In this document: in pieces, positions 12,700 through 19,600 of the stretch
Position numbering within the stretch: position 1 is the stretch's first letter
Layout: every line of letters starts with the position of its first letter
From: Neorhizobium sp. UBA7851
GTDB lineage: Bacteria; Pseudomonadota; Alphaproteobacteria; Rhizobiales; Rhizobiaceae
Direction: 5' to 3'
DNA length: 28,350 nucleotides
Assembly: GCA_002500765.1 (NCBI GenBank)
Contig: DLSX01000121.1
Span: 1 to 28,350, forward strand
Notes under the pieces: model-generated
What the model saw: the letters and a program-made list of their open reading frames with translations, nothing else
The model's database searches: none
What the model was told of the DNA's origin: nothing
Made by a program: the position numbers and the translations under genes

Positions 12700-14778
12700 T
12701 CAAGGCCGCCTGAACAAGGCCAGGCTTCGGCCTTCCAGCTCAAAATCCTTTTCCTTGGTGATCGTCAGACCGCGCTTGGCGCTGTCGGATGTTGTCAGTT
12801 CCAGGACCCAGCCGCCCTCGCCGAATTGCGGGATGCGGAAGGGGACGTTGCCTTCGAACGGATTGCACAGGAGAAGAACGTCGTGCCAGACGCCCTCTTC
12901 CTGCCTCAGGTCGCCACGGCCGATATAGACGCCGAGAGTCGTGCCCTCGTCCCACTGGTCGGGCTGCTGGAAACCGCCGCCGGCATTGAACCACTTGATA
13001 TCCATGCCGTCACGCCAGTTTTCGCGGCGCAGGAGCGGCTGCTCGGCCCTGAGCTTGATCACATGGCGGGTGAATTCCCGCAGCTCCTCGCAGGTTTCCG
13101 GCAGGTCATCCCAGTGGATCCAGGAAATCTCGCTGTCCTGGGCATAACCGTTATTGTTGCCCATCTGGCTGCGGCCGAACTCGTCGCCGGCAAGCAGCAT
13201 CGGCGTGCCGTGGGAGAAGAACAGCGTCGCTAACAGATTGCGCTTCTGCCGGTCGCGCACGGCATTGATGCCCTCATCCTCGGTCGGGCCTTCTGCACCA
13301 TAGTTATACGACCGGTTGTCGTTATGGCCGTCGTTATTGTCCTCGCCATTCGCCTCGTTATGCTTTTCGTTATAGGAAACGAGGTCGTTCAGCGTGAACC
13401 CGTCATGGGCGGTGATGAAATTGACCGACGCCCAGGGCCGGCGGCCGCGCTGGTCATAGAGGTCGCCGGACCCGAGCAGGCGGGCGGCGAAATCGGTCGA
13501 GACATTGTCGCCCTTCCAGTATTCGCGCACCGTATCGCGGTACTTGTCGTTCCATTCGGCCCAGCCCGGCGGGAAACCTCCGACCTGATAACCACCCGGG
13601 CCGATATCCCACGGCTCGCCGATCAGCTTCAGCTTGGAGAGAACCGGGTCCTGTGTCATCGCGTCGAAAAAGCCGCCGCGCTGGTCGAACCCTTCCGGCT
13701 CGCGGCCGAGAATGGTGCCGAGATCGAAACGGAACCCATCGACATGCATGTGTTCGGCCCAGTAACGCAGGCTGTCCATCACCATCTGCAGCACCCGCGG
13801 ATGCGAGGTGTTGACCGTGTTCCCGGTGCCGGTGTCGTTGATGTAATAACGGTGGTTATCCGGTAGGGTGCGGTAATAGGAGAAGTTGTCGATGCCCTTG
13901 AACGAGAGCGTCGGCCCCAGTTCGTTGCCTTCTGCCGTGTGATTGTAGACGACGTCGAGTATGACCTCGATCCCGGCATCGTGGAAGGAACGCACCATGT
14001 CGCGGAAACCCTGGATACCGTTCGGGCCGTAATATCGTGAGGCCGGCGCAAAAAAGCCGAGCGAATTGTAACCCCAAAAATTCTTCAGCCCTTTGTCGAG
14101 CAGATGCTGGTCGTCCGGGAACCAGTGCACTGGCAGAAGCTCGACCGAGGTAATGCCGAGGCTCTTGATATACTCGACGGAAGCCTTGTGCCCCATGCCC
14201 TCGAACGTACCGCGCAATTCCTTCGGCAGTGCCGAATTGAGCTGGGTGAACCCCTTCACATGGGTCTCGTAGACGACCGCCTTCGGCCAGGGAATATTGG
14301 GACGGTTCTGGTCCTGCCAGTCGAATGCGTAAGGATCGATCACCTTGGCTTTCGGCGTGAACGGCGCGCTGTCGCGCGTATCGAAGGTGAGATCCTTGTC
14401 TTCCGCCAGAAGGTCATAGGCGAAATGCGCCTCGTTCCACTCGATATCGCCGACGAGCTCGCGGGCGTAAGGGTCGATCAGCAGTTTGCTTGGATTGAAG
14501 CGATGGCCGGCTTCCGGCTCGAACGGGCCGTGGACGCGAAATCCGTAAAGCGTGCCGGGCGTAAGGCCCGGCACATATCCGTGCCAGATCTCATGCGTAT
14601 ATTCCGGCAGGTCCAGCTTGGCGATCTCGACCTTGCCGCTCGGATCGTAAAGGCAGAGTTCGACGCGCTCCGCATGGGCGGAAAAGATCGCGAAATTGAC
14701 GCCCTCGCCATCGAAATTGGCACCAAGCCGTGTCCAGTCGCCTGACTCGATGGTGAACTGATCTGTCTTCATGTCCAT
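12700..14778 (-). CDS. glgX: Glycogen debranching enzyme (isoamylase type, GH13)
   Basis: It hydrolyses alpha-1,6 branches of phosphorylase-trimmed glycogen. The 692 residues are the family's usual length. An N-terminal CBM48 domain (about 12-100) is followed by the GH13 barrel with its four signature regions: DVVYNHTAEG (I), GFRFDLGTIL with the nucleophile Asp (II), LIGEPWD with the acid/base Glu (III) and ITAHDGFTLNDL (IV). ATG 14778 has AGGG six bases upstream; ATG 14772 is an alternative. It faces glgA across the toxin-antitoxin pair. A weaker EcfG-like promoter (GGAAC-N19-TT) lies about 48 bases upstream on the minus strand, back to back with a perfect one for the 86-aa gene, so stress control of glycogen turnover is likely. 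Confidence 0.96.
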   Translation of the reverse strand: MDMKTDQFTIESGDWTRLGANFDGEGVNFAIFSAHAERVELCLYDPSGKVEIAKLDLPEYTHEIWHGYVPGLTPGTLYGFRVHGPFEPEAGHRFNPSKLLIDPYARELVGDIEWNEAHFAYDLLAEDKDLTFDTRDSAPFTPKAKVIDPYAFDWQDQNRPNIPWPKAVVYETHVKGFTQLNSALPKELRGTFEGMGHKASVEYIKSLGITSVELLPVHWFPDDQHLLDKGLKNFWGYNSLGFFAPASRYYGPNGIQGFRDMVRSFHDAGIEVILDVVYNHTAEGNELGPTLSFKGIDNFSYYRTLPDNHRYYINDTGTGNTVNTSHPRVLQMVMDSLRYWAEHMHVDGFRFDLGTILGREPEGFDQRGGFFDAMTQDPVLSKLKLIGEPWDIGPGGYQVGGFPPGWAEWNDKYRDTVREYWKGDNVSTDFAARLLGSGDLYDQRGRRPWASVNFITAHDGFTLNDLVSYNEKHNEANGEDNNDGHNDNRSYNYGAEGPTEDEGINAVRDRQKRNLLATLFFSHGTPMLLAGDEFGRSQMGNNNGYAQDSEISWIHWDDLPETCEELREFTRHVIKLRAEQPLLRRENWRDGMDIKWFNAGGGFQQPDQWDEGTTLGVYIGRGDLRQEEGVWHDVLLLCNPFEGNVPFRIPQFGEGGWVLELTTSDSAKRGLTITKEKDFELEGRSLALFRRP

Positions 14779-14825
14779 GCAGCGCCCTTTGCCGGAAGAT
14801 CAAGGTTTATGAAAATCTGCCCTAC

Positions 14826-14851
14826 AATGGTGCAGCGCCGCATTTGGTTCC
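14826..14851 (-). promoter_or_regulatory. Possible EcfG-type promoter of glgX
   Basis: Minus strand: GGAAC at 14851-14847, then TT at 14827-14826 after 19 bases; the -10 reads CATT rather than CGTT. It is 47 bases from the glgX ATG. Confidence 0.5.
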
Positions 14852-14867
14852 GTGCGCATCCCGGCAC

Positions 14868-14893
14868 GGAACGAGATCATGGGCGGGAGCGTT
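14868..14893 (+). promoter_or_regulatory. EcfG-type promoter of the 86-aa gene
   Basis: GGAAC at 14868-14872, a 17-base spacer, CGTT at 14890-14893, a full match. The ATG is 51 bases downstream. The -35 box is 16 bases from that of the opposing glgX promoter. Confidence 0.78.
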
Positions 14894-14944
14894 TCATTGG
14901 CCACGCCTTTCCCATCGTTCTCGCCCATGACAGGAGGAAAAATC

Positions 14945-15205
14945 ATGTCCGCGCTCACATCCCAGGAACTCGAAGGACGGCTCAACGCTCATCGCGAACT
15001 GATGATCGAAATGCTCTCGGCAATGATCGGCGGAGAGGTCACGATAACCGCCTTCCTGAAGAAGCTGCGGGATGACGCGACCTTCAAGGACAATGAGGAA
15101 GACCCCGGCGTGATCCCGGAAAGCGCCTTTGCCATCGAAAACGCCTCGGCCCGGGAAATTCGTGCCATCCTGGAAGCCGCCAAGGCGCGGGCTCTGGCCA
15201 GCTAG
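14945..15205 (+). CDS. Hypothetical protein, 86 aa, stress-type promoter
   Basis: I do not recognise this soluble, helical protein. It begins MSALTSQELEGRLNAHRELM, has a hydrophobic middle (IEMLSAMIGGEVTITAFLKK), an acidic loop (NEEDPGVIPE) and a final helix (SAREIRAILEAAKARA). It has no signal peptide or Cys residues. AGGAGG seven bases before ATG 14945 is a near-perfect ribosome site. A full-match EcfG-type promoter lies 51 bases upstream and is arranged back to back with that of glgX, so the two are probably co-induced. A small regulatory or protective protein is possible but not shown. Confidence 0.78.
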   Translation: MSALTSQELEGRLNAHRELMIEMLSAMIGGEVTITAFLKKLRDDATFKDNEEDPGVIPESAFAIENASAREIRAILEAAKARALAS

Positions 15206-15239
15206 CCCTAATGTGCCCGAGTCATTTTTAGCGATTCTT

Positions 15240-15271
15240 CACGTTTATGGCAGACCCGCCACGTTTATGGC
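15240..15271 (+). repeat. 12-bp direct repeat, 20-bp period
   Basis: CACGTTTATGGC occurs at 15240-15251 and again at 15260-15271, two helical turns apart, ending 8 bases before the -35 box of the next promoter. It could be a pair of activator sites on one DNA face. Confidence 0.6.
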
Positions 15272-15279
15272 GATTTCAT

Positions 15280-15305
15280 GGAACCATAATGGCGCCGGTA
15301 ACGTT
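15280..15305 (+). promoter_or_regulatory. EcfG-type promoter of the 25-aa ORF
   Basis: GGAAC at 15280-15284, a 17-base spacer, CGTT at 15302-15305, a full match. The ATG is 28 bases downstream. Confidence 0.75.
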
Positions 15306-15333
15306 CTGGGTCCAGAGTTCGATGGAGGCGACA

Positions 15334-15411
15334 ATGGTCAGGGAATGGTTCGAGGTCGCAGGGTTCGCGTTGGTTATAGCCGCCTGCTACATGTTCGTTA
15401 TTCCGGTTTGA
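15334..15411 (+). CDS. 25-aa membrane microprotein
   Basis: This very short ORF encodes 25 residues: a charged start (MVREWFEV) and then one hydrophobic segment (AGFALVIAACYMFVIPV) long enough to cross the membrane once. GGAGG at 15324-15328 is five bases before ATG 15334. An in-frame ATG at 15322 overlaps the ribosome site and is less likely. The full-match EcfG-type promoter 28 bases upstream gives a short normal leader. Two hairpins follow the stop. It stands alone. Small single-span proteins often modulate a larger membrane protein, but no partner is apparent here. Evidence is the promoter, the ribosome site and the clear membrane segment; conservation was not tested. Confidence 0.6.
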   Translation: MVREWFEVAGFALVIAACYMFVIPV

Positions 15412-15434
15412 AGGTTTCCCGAGGAGGGGAATGA

Positions 15435-15498
15435 GACCTCGAAAAACGAGGTCCCAGGCTCTCGTGGCCCAGGCTCCTAGCCTCGAGGCCGCGGGAGC
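15435..15498 (+). other. Two tandem RNA hairpins after the microprotein ORF
   Basis: Hairpin 1: GACCTCG (15435-15441), AAAAA, CGAGGTC (15447-15453). Hairpin 2 spans 15458-15498 with paired blocks GCTC/GAGC, CG/CG, GGCC/GGCC and AGGCT/AGCCT around CCT, plus two possible G-T pairs. No good T run follows (CCTTGTTT at 15501-15508). It may be a terminator region or a stable 3' end of a small RNA started at the promoter 15280-15305. Confidence 0.5.
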
Positions 15499-15564
15499 AT
15501 CCTTGTTTAAAATACACCCGGAAACGACACCGACCTCACGATCCATTTCGACGCGTAAAATATG

Positions 15565-15589
15565 GGAACGTTCTCCTTGCGGGCTGGTT
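15565..15589 (+). promoter_or_regulatory. EcfG-type promoter of the 65-aa gene and PfpI-like gene
   Basis: GGAAC at 15565-15569, a 16-base spacer, GGTT at 15586-15589, fitting GGAAC-N18-TT. It is 55 bases before the 65-aa gene. Confidence 0.65.
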
Positions 15590-15644
15590 AGCCCCTCATG
15601 ACAAGTCGCCGCGTTATCGTGGATGACCGACACGGGAGATTGCC

Positions 15645-15842
15645 ATGCAGCACTTTTTCAGAATGCTCAGGAATCGTTTTCTGACACCCCGGGATCAGCC
15701 GAAATTCCAGGTCGACCACCCGGAAAGGTTTCAGGTCGTGGTACCGGACGCTGTTGTGCTTCCGCTTCCCAAGACGCCGCGCGATGAGATCAGCGTGCCT
15801 GCGTCGATCAACGGGCGCGACCTGTCTACCGGGCGGCTCTGA
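15645..15842 (+). CDS. Hypothetical protein, 65 aa
   Basis: I do not recognise this protein. It begins with a basic, aromatic helix (MQHFFRMLRNRFLTPRDQPK) that could lie on a membrane surface, then a strand-rich middle (FQVVVPDAVVLPLP) and a polar tail ending NGRDLSTGRL. It has no clear signal peptide. GGGAG six bases before ATG 15645 supports the start. An EcfG-type promoter lies 55 bases upstream, and the DJ-1/PfpI gene follows 53 bases after the stop on the same strand with no terminator between, so the two are probably one stress operon. Confidence 0.68.
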   Translation: MQHFFRMLRNRFLTPRDQPKFQVDHPERFQVVVPDAVVLPLPKTPRDEISVPASINGRDLSTGRL

Positions 15843-15895
15843 TAACCCAAAGCCGCCATACATCCCAAGAAGAACAATCCAGCAAGGAGTTTATT

Positions 15896-16456
15896 ATGGC
15901 GAATATCGATTCCGCCAACATCCTCATTTTGGCAACCGACGGCTACGAACGTTCGGAACTTCGGGTCCCTCTTGAAGAACTGACCAGGCGTGGTGCCGCT
16001 GTCAAAATTGCTTCGATCAAATCCGGCGAAATCAAAAGTTGGGACGAAAAGGATTGGGGCGATACGGTTGCCGTCGATCTTGAAGTCGCGCAGGTAAAGG
16101 TCGAGGATTTCGACGCGCTCGTTTTACCCGGTGGCCAGATCAACCCGGACGTCCTGCGCAGCGATGAGAATGCGGTGCAGCTGGTCCGGGAATTCATCAG
16201 CAGCGGAAAGCCGGTCGCCGCCATCTGCCATGGCCCGTGGCTGCTGGTCGAAACCGATGCCCTGCGCGGTCGCAATGCAACCTCTTATGCCTCGATCCGC
16301 ACCGACCTGCGCAACGCGGGCGCGAAGTGGCAGGATGAGGCAGTCGTGGTCGACAACGGCATCATCACATCGCGCTCGCCGGACGATCTTGCGGCCTTCG
16401 TCGACAAGATCGTCGAGGAAGTGGAAGAGGGCCTGCACCAGCGCCGTGCGGCTTGA
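15896..16456 (+). CDS. DJ-1/PfpI family protein (YhbO-like)
   Basis: This 186-residue protein has the DJ-1/PfpI fold (class I glutamine-amidotransferase-like). Visible marks are ILILATDGYERSEL at the start, DFDALVLPGGQINPDVLR with the conserved Gly-Gly turn, and the nucleophile elbow AAICHGPWLL with the reactive Cys followed by His. Members of the YhbO branch are stress-induced and act on glyoxal-modified or damaged proteins (deglycase, glyoxalase or chaperone-like activity; the exact reaction is debated). AAGGAG about six bases before ATG 15896 supports the start. It is second in a probable operon with the 65-aa gene under an EcfG-type promoter. Confidence 0.93.
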   Translation: MANIDSANILILATDGYERSELRVPLEELTRRGAAVKIASIKSGEIKSWDEKDWGDTVAVDLEVAQVKVEDFDALVLPGGQINPDVLRSDENAVQLVREFISSGKPVAAICHGPWLLVETDALRGRNATSYASIRTDLRNAGAKWQDEAVVVDNGIITSRSPDDLAAFVDKIVEEVEEGLHQRRAA

Positions 16457-16508
16457 GTGGATTTCCGTGAGACAGGCGGCGTCTTTCCTCTGTCTGAGCG
16501 CTGGCGCT

Positions 16509-16549
16509 GCCCCTCATCCGCCTGCGGGGAGAGGGTTAGGGTGAGGGGC
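16509..16549. repeat. Palindromic intergenic repeat unit
   Basis: GCCCCTCA (16509-16516) and TGAGGGGC (16542-16549) flank CCGCCTGCGGGGAGAGGG-type sequence. I know this wording as a dispersed intergenic repeat in many proteobacterial genomes. It lies between the convergent PfpI-like and topoisomerase genes and may act as their transcription end. Confidence 0.6.
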
Positions 16550-16579
16550 ACGCCCCCGAAACGGACGCGACACCGAATC

Positions 16580-17620
16580 CTATTCCTTCAAAAATTCCAG
16601 CAGCCGCGCCTCGTTCATCCGCAACCCGCGCGGCGGCCTCATCGCCGATGCTCCCGCCATGATCTTCCTCAACGCCCCATCATCCTCCGCAAGCGCCAGA
16701 ATGCTCGGGTGGATATAGCTCGAGCGACAGACCGCCGGCGTGTTCTGCAGCACATCCGAAGCAGCCTTGGTCAGCGCCTTTATCTTCGGCCGCTTCTCTT
16801 CTTCCTCTACGATCGTCCATGCCGTCATGAAAGCCGCAAGGCTGCCGCCCCAGGTGCGGAATGTCTTGGCCGAAACAGGAAAACCCGCAGCCTTTGCGAG
16901 ATAGGCGTTGAGCCTGCCGGAATCGACCGGACGAGCGGTGCCGTGTTCGTCGGGAAATGAAAACAGTTGACGGCCGGGAAGATCGGCGATCTCTTCCAGA
17001 ATGCGCTGTAGCCGCGGATGTTTAAGCGTATGCTGCACCCGCTTGCCGCCCTTGGCGGTGAATTTCAAGATCACGCCATCGCCGGAAAGAACCATATGAC
17101 GCTTCAGCAGCGTCGTTGCGCCATAGGTCCGGTTTTCCTTGGCATAAGCCCGGTTTCCGACCCGCAGATGCGTGACATCCATCAGCGCCACAAGCGCCGC
17201 CAGCACGCAATCCGACTTGTCGAGGCCAAGCGCGAGATCACGTTTCACCTTGCGGCGAATGCGCGGCAGAGCCTCGCCGAAACGGGCGAGCTGGTCGAAT
17301 TTCTGCTCGCTGCGAAAGCTCTGCCAGTCGGTGTGATACCGATACTGCTTTCGACCGCGGGAATCGTAACCCGTCGCCTGCAGATGCCCCTGCGGATCCA
17401 TGCAGATCCAGACATTGTCATAGGCGGGCGGAAGCCCGAGTGCTGTGATGCGCAGCCGGTCCTCCTCGTCGGTCAGAAGCAATCCATCCGGCAGCTTGTA
17501 GGAAAAGCCCTTGCCGCGCCGTAAGCGGCGGATGCCCGGCTCCGTATCGCTGACATAGGTAAGCCCAATGGCCTTTAGCGAGGTGGCATCGATTTCGATG
17601 GTTTTGAGCGACAGGTCCAT
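16580..17620 (-). CDS. DNA topoisomerase IB
   Basis: It relaxes supercoils by nicking one strand through a 3'-phosphotyrosine, without ATP. At 346 residues it has the size of bacterial (poxvirus-like) TopIB. The N-terminal domain contains GIRRLRRGKGFSYKLPDG, and the catalytic domain contains THLRVGNRAYAKENRTYGAT (first catalytic Arg), FTAKGGKR (Lys), KTFRTWGG (second Arg) and CRSSYIHPSI with the active Tyr (residue 302 from this start). The frame can be extended to GTG 17659, but neither start has a ribosome site. ATG 17620 is preferred because a full-match EcfG-type promoter (17654-17630) lies inside the extension and puts transcription start next to this ATG, giving a leaderless or nearly leaderless mRNA. 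The HWE kinase gene ends 61 bases upstream of this ATG. Confidence 0.92.
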   Translation of the reverse strand: MDLSLKTIEIDATSLKAIGLTYVSDTEPGIRRLRRGKGFSYKLPDGLLLTDEEDRLRITALGLPPAYDNVWICMDPQGHLQATGYDSRGRKQYRYHTDWQSFRSEQKFDQLARFGEALPRIRRKVKRDLALGLDKSDCVLAALVALMDVTHLRVGNRAYAKENRTYGATTLLKRHMVLSGDGVILKFTAKGGKRVQHTLKHPRLQRILEEIADLPGRQLFSFPDEHGTARPVDSGRLNAYLAKAAGFPVSAKTFRTWGGSLAAFMTAWTIVEEEEKRPKIKALTKAASDVLQNTPAVCRSSYIHPSILALAEDDGALRKIMAGASAMRPPRGLRMNEARLLEFLKE

Positions 17621-17629
17621 GAGCGCTAG

Positions 17630-17654
17630 AACGAGGCGCGTCACGCTTCGTTCC
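17630..17654 (-). promoter_or_regulatory. EcfG-type promoter of topoisomerase IB
   Basis: Minus strand: GGAAC at 17654-17650, a 16-base spacer, CGTT at 17633-17630. The ATG at 17620 follows after nine bases, so the transcript should begin at or very near the start codon. Confidence 0.65.
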
Positions 17655-17681
17655 TGCACAGGTCGATCAAATCACGATCGC

Positions 17682-19379
17682 CTACATCGCCAGGCTGCGC
17701 CGCTCGTCGCCGGCATCGTCGCGCTCAAGATTGGCGCGCGGCGCGACCAGTCGCCAGACCAGACCTTCCGGGCGGAATTCCACATCCACCTGCCCGCCGA
17801 AGGCGGCAACCGCATGGCGCTGGATGATCGTCGTGCCGAAACCCTTGCGCGACGGTTCCGTCACCAGCGGCCCGCGGCTTTCTTCCCAGACAAGCCGGAT
17901 CTTGGCTTCACCGTCTTCGCCGGGTGCAACATCGTCCCATGAAATCCGCACGCGCCCATGCGGCACCGACAGCGCACCGTATTTGACCGAATTGGTCGCC
18001 AGTTCATGCAGAACGAGACCCAGATTCTGTACCGCCTCGGCCTTGAGCATGAAATCCTCGCCCGACACCAGAAGCCGGTCGCCGGCCTCGAAGGTCGACA
18101 GATGGATTTCGATGACGCGCTCCATTCGCACACCGGCCCATTGTTCCTTGGCCAAGGCCTCGATGGATTTGCCAAGCCCGTGCAGGCGGGTGCTGATCGC
18201 CTTCTGGAATTCCGGCATGGTCGTATCCTGCCGGCCGAGCTGGCGCATCATCGCCTGGACCAGGGTCAGGATATTTTTCGTGCGATGCACCAGCTCATGC
18301 AGGATCAGGTGAATGCGGTCTTCCGCCTCGCTGCGGTCGAAGGATGCATTCGACAAGGCCACCGCCACCTGGTTGGCCTCGGTGATGCGGGTTTCGACCG
18401 GCGAGACGATTTCGCCCTTGCCGATGCGCTCCGCCATGTCGGCAATCTGCCGGATCGGCGTGCGAAGCTGGCGCGCAATCGTGTAGGCAAACAGGATTGC
18501 CAGTGTGAGGAAGATCACGCCGCCCGCAACCAGCTGCTTGAAAGTGGTGATGATACCTTCCTGGGCGGATGCGATCGGCCCCCAGACGACAGCCTTCCAG
18601 GTCCAGCCGGTAATCTGGGCATAACCGTACATCTGCTTCTCATTGCCATCGACATCTTCGATCGTGCCCTTGAACCCGGTCATCAGGCGCAGGGTGTCGG
18701 GATCGAAAGGCTGGCCGGAAGCGATCTTGTCGGCACCGGCAGAAGCCACGACCTGACCTTGTCCATCGATGACGGCAGCCGACCAGCCGGTCGGAAGCCC
18801 CTCGACGGAGACCAGCTTCTCCATGTCTTCGGCATTCTGCGTCATGATGATTGCCGAACCGGAATGCGAAAGTTCATCCGGCAGTGGCATGGCGACGTTG
18901 AACACGAACTTGTTGCTCGTCCTGCCGAAGAAGGTGCTGGAAACCTCGGTGATGCCCGACTTGAGCACGGAGTCCAGCGCCGGCATGTTCGATGTCTTGC
19001 CGAGCGGGCTGCCGAAAGGCGAACGCGTATTTAGGCGCTGCTGCCCGTCCTTGTCGACGACGATGACATAAAGCGAGTTGGAACGCAGGCTGCGCTGGGT
19101 GCGGTCATGGAAGGCGCGCAGATCGCCCGCCTCAAGCTCCGGCGAGGTGATCAGCAGGCGCAGCGTCGTTGCCATGTCCTGCAGTTCTCGATCGACCGAC
19201 CGAGCGATCAGCTGCGCATCCTCGGCCGTTTCGTTGGCAAGCCCCTCCCGTTCCTGGCCTTCGAGCTGCAGGACGAGGAAACCGACGAAGGCAAGCAATG
19301 GCAAGGCGACGACAATTACCAGCGCCATGAGGTAGGCGCCGATCGAAGCTGTGGGAAAAAGACGCGAAAACCTAAACAT
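17682..19379 (-). CDS. Membrane sensor histidine kinase, HWE type
   Basis: A 565-residue kinase. TM1 is at about residues 13-38 and TM2 at 283-303. Between them is a large periplasmic region of Cache type (about 40-275) that would sense a small ligand. A HAMP linker follows (about 304-355). The phospho-acceptor is His365 in ELVHRTKNILTLVQAMMRQL, the HWE/HisKA_2 pattern. The ATPase domain has the N box ELATNSVKYGALSVPHGRV and the diagnostic Trp of RLVWEE (498), with GFGTTIIQ as the G2 region. It lacks a receiver and no response regulator gene is adjacent, so its partner is encoded elsewhere. HWE and HisKA_2 kinases are the class that phosphorylates PhyR in the general stress response; given the stress genes around it, PhyR is a plausible target (inference). 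The ATG at 19379 has only a weak AAGA site. Confidence 0.93.
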   Translation of the reverse strand: MFRFSRLFPTASIGAYLMALVIVVALPLLAFVGFLVLQLEGQEREGLANETAEDAQLIARSVDRELQDMATTLRLLITSPELEAGDLRAFHDRTQRSLRSNSLYVIVVDKDGQQRLNTRSPFGSPLGKTSNMPALDSVLKSGITEVSSTFFGRTSNKFVFNVAMPLPDELSHSGSAIIMTQNAEDMEKLVSVEGLPTGWSAAVIDGQGQVVASAGADKIASGQPFDPDTLRLMTGFKGTIEDVDGNEKQMYGYAQITGWTWKAVVWGPIASAQEGIITTFKQLVAGGVIFLTLAILFAYTIARQLRTPIRQIADMAERIGKGEIVSPVETRITEANQVAVALSNASFDRSEAEDRIHLILHELVHRTKNILTLVQAMMRQLGRQDTTMPEFQKAISTRLHGLGKSIEALAKEQWAGVRMERVIEIHLSTFEAGDRLLVSGEDFMLKAEAVQNLGLVLHELATNSVKYGALSVPHGRVRISWDDVAPGEDGEAKIRLVWEESRGPLVTEPSRKGFGTTIIQRHAVAAFGGQVDVEFRPEGLVWRLVAPRANLERDDAGDERRSLAM

Positions 19380-19562
19380 TCCGCTATCTTAAACCAATAA
19401 CATAGCGTCAGGCAGAAACTGCCCGCTGATACCGATCATCAGTTCGTCCCGCCCTGAGCTAATACATCTTAGCAGGAGGGTTCTAACTGCTTTTGCCGAT
19501 AACGCCAAGAATTGTTTGGCACAATCCGAACCATTGATGCGCAGCAGGATTGCGAAACCGTG

Positions 19563-19593
19563 TCCGGCCCGTGCCGTTATGGGACGGGCCGGA
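19563..19593 (-). terminator. Hairpin after the sugar ABC operon
   Basis: TCCGGCCCGT (19563-19572) and ACGGGCCGGA (19584-19593) are perfect 10-base arms, 8 bases after the ATPase stop. No clean T run follows on the minus strand. The rest of 19380-19600 shows no gene. Confidence 0.55.
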
Positions 19594-19600
19594 TTGTCGC

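Noticed and set aside
15240..15271. Start of a CRISPR array
   Set aside because: Only two 12-base copies with an 8-base gap; no further units and no cas genes.
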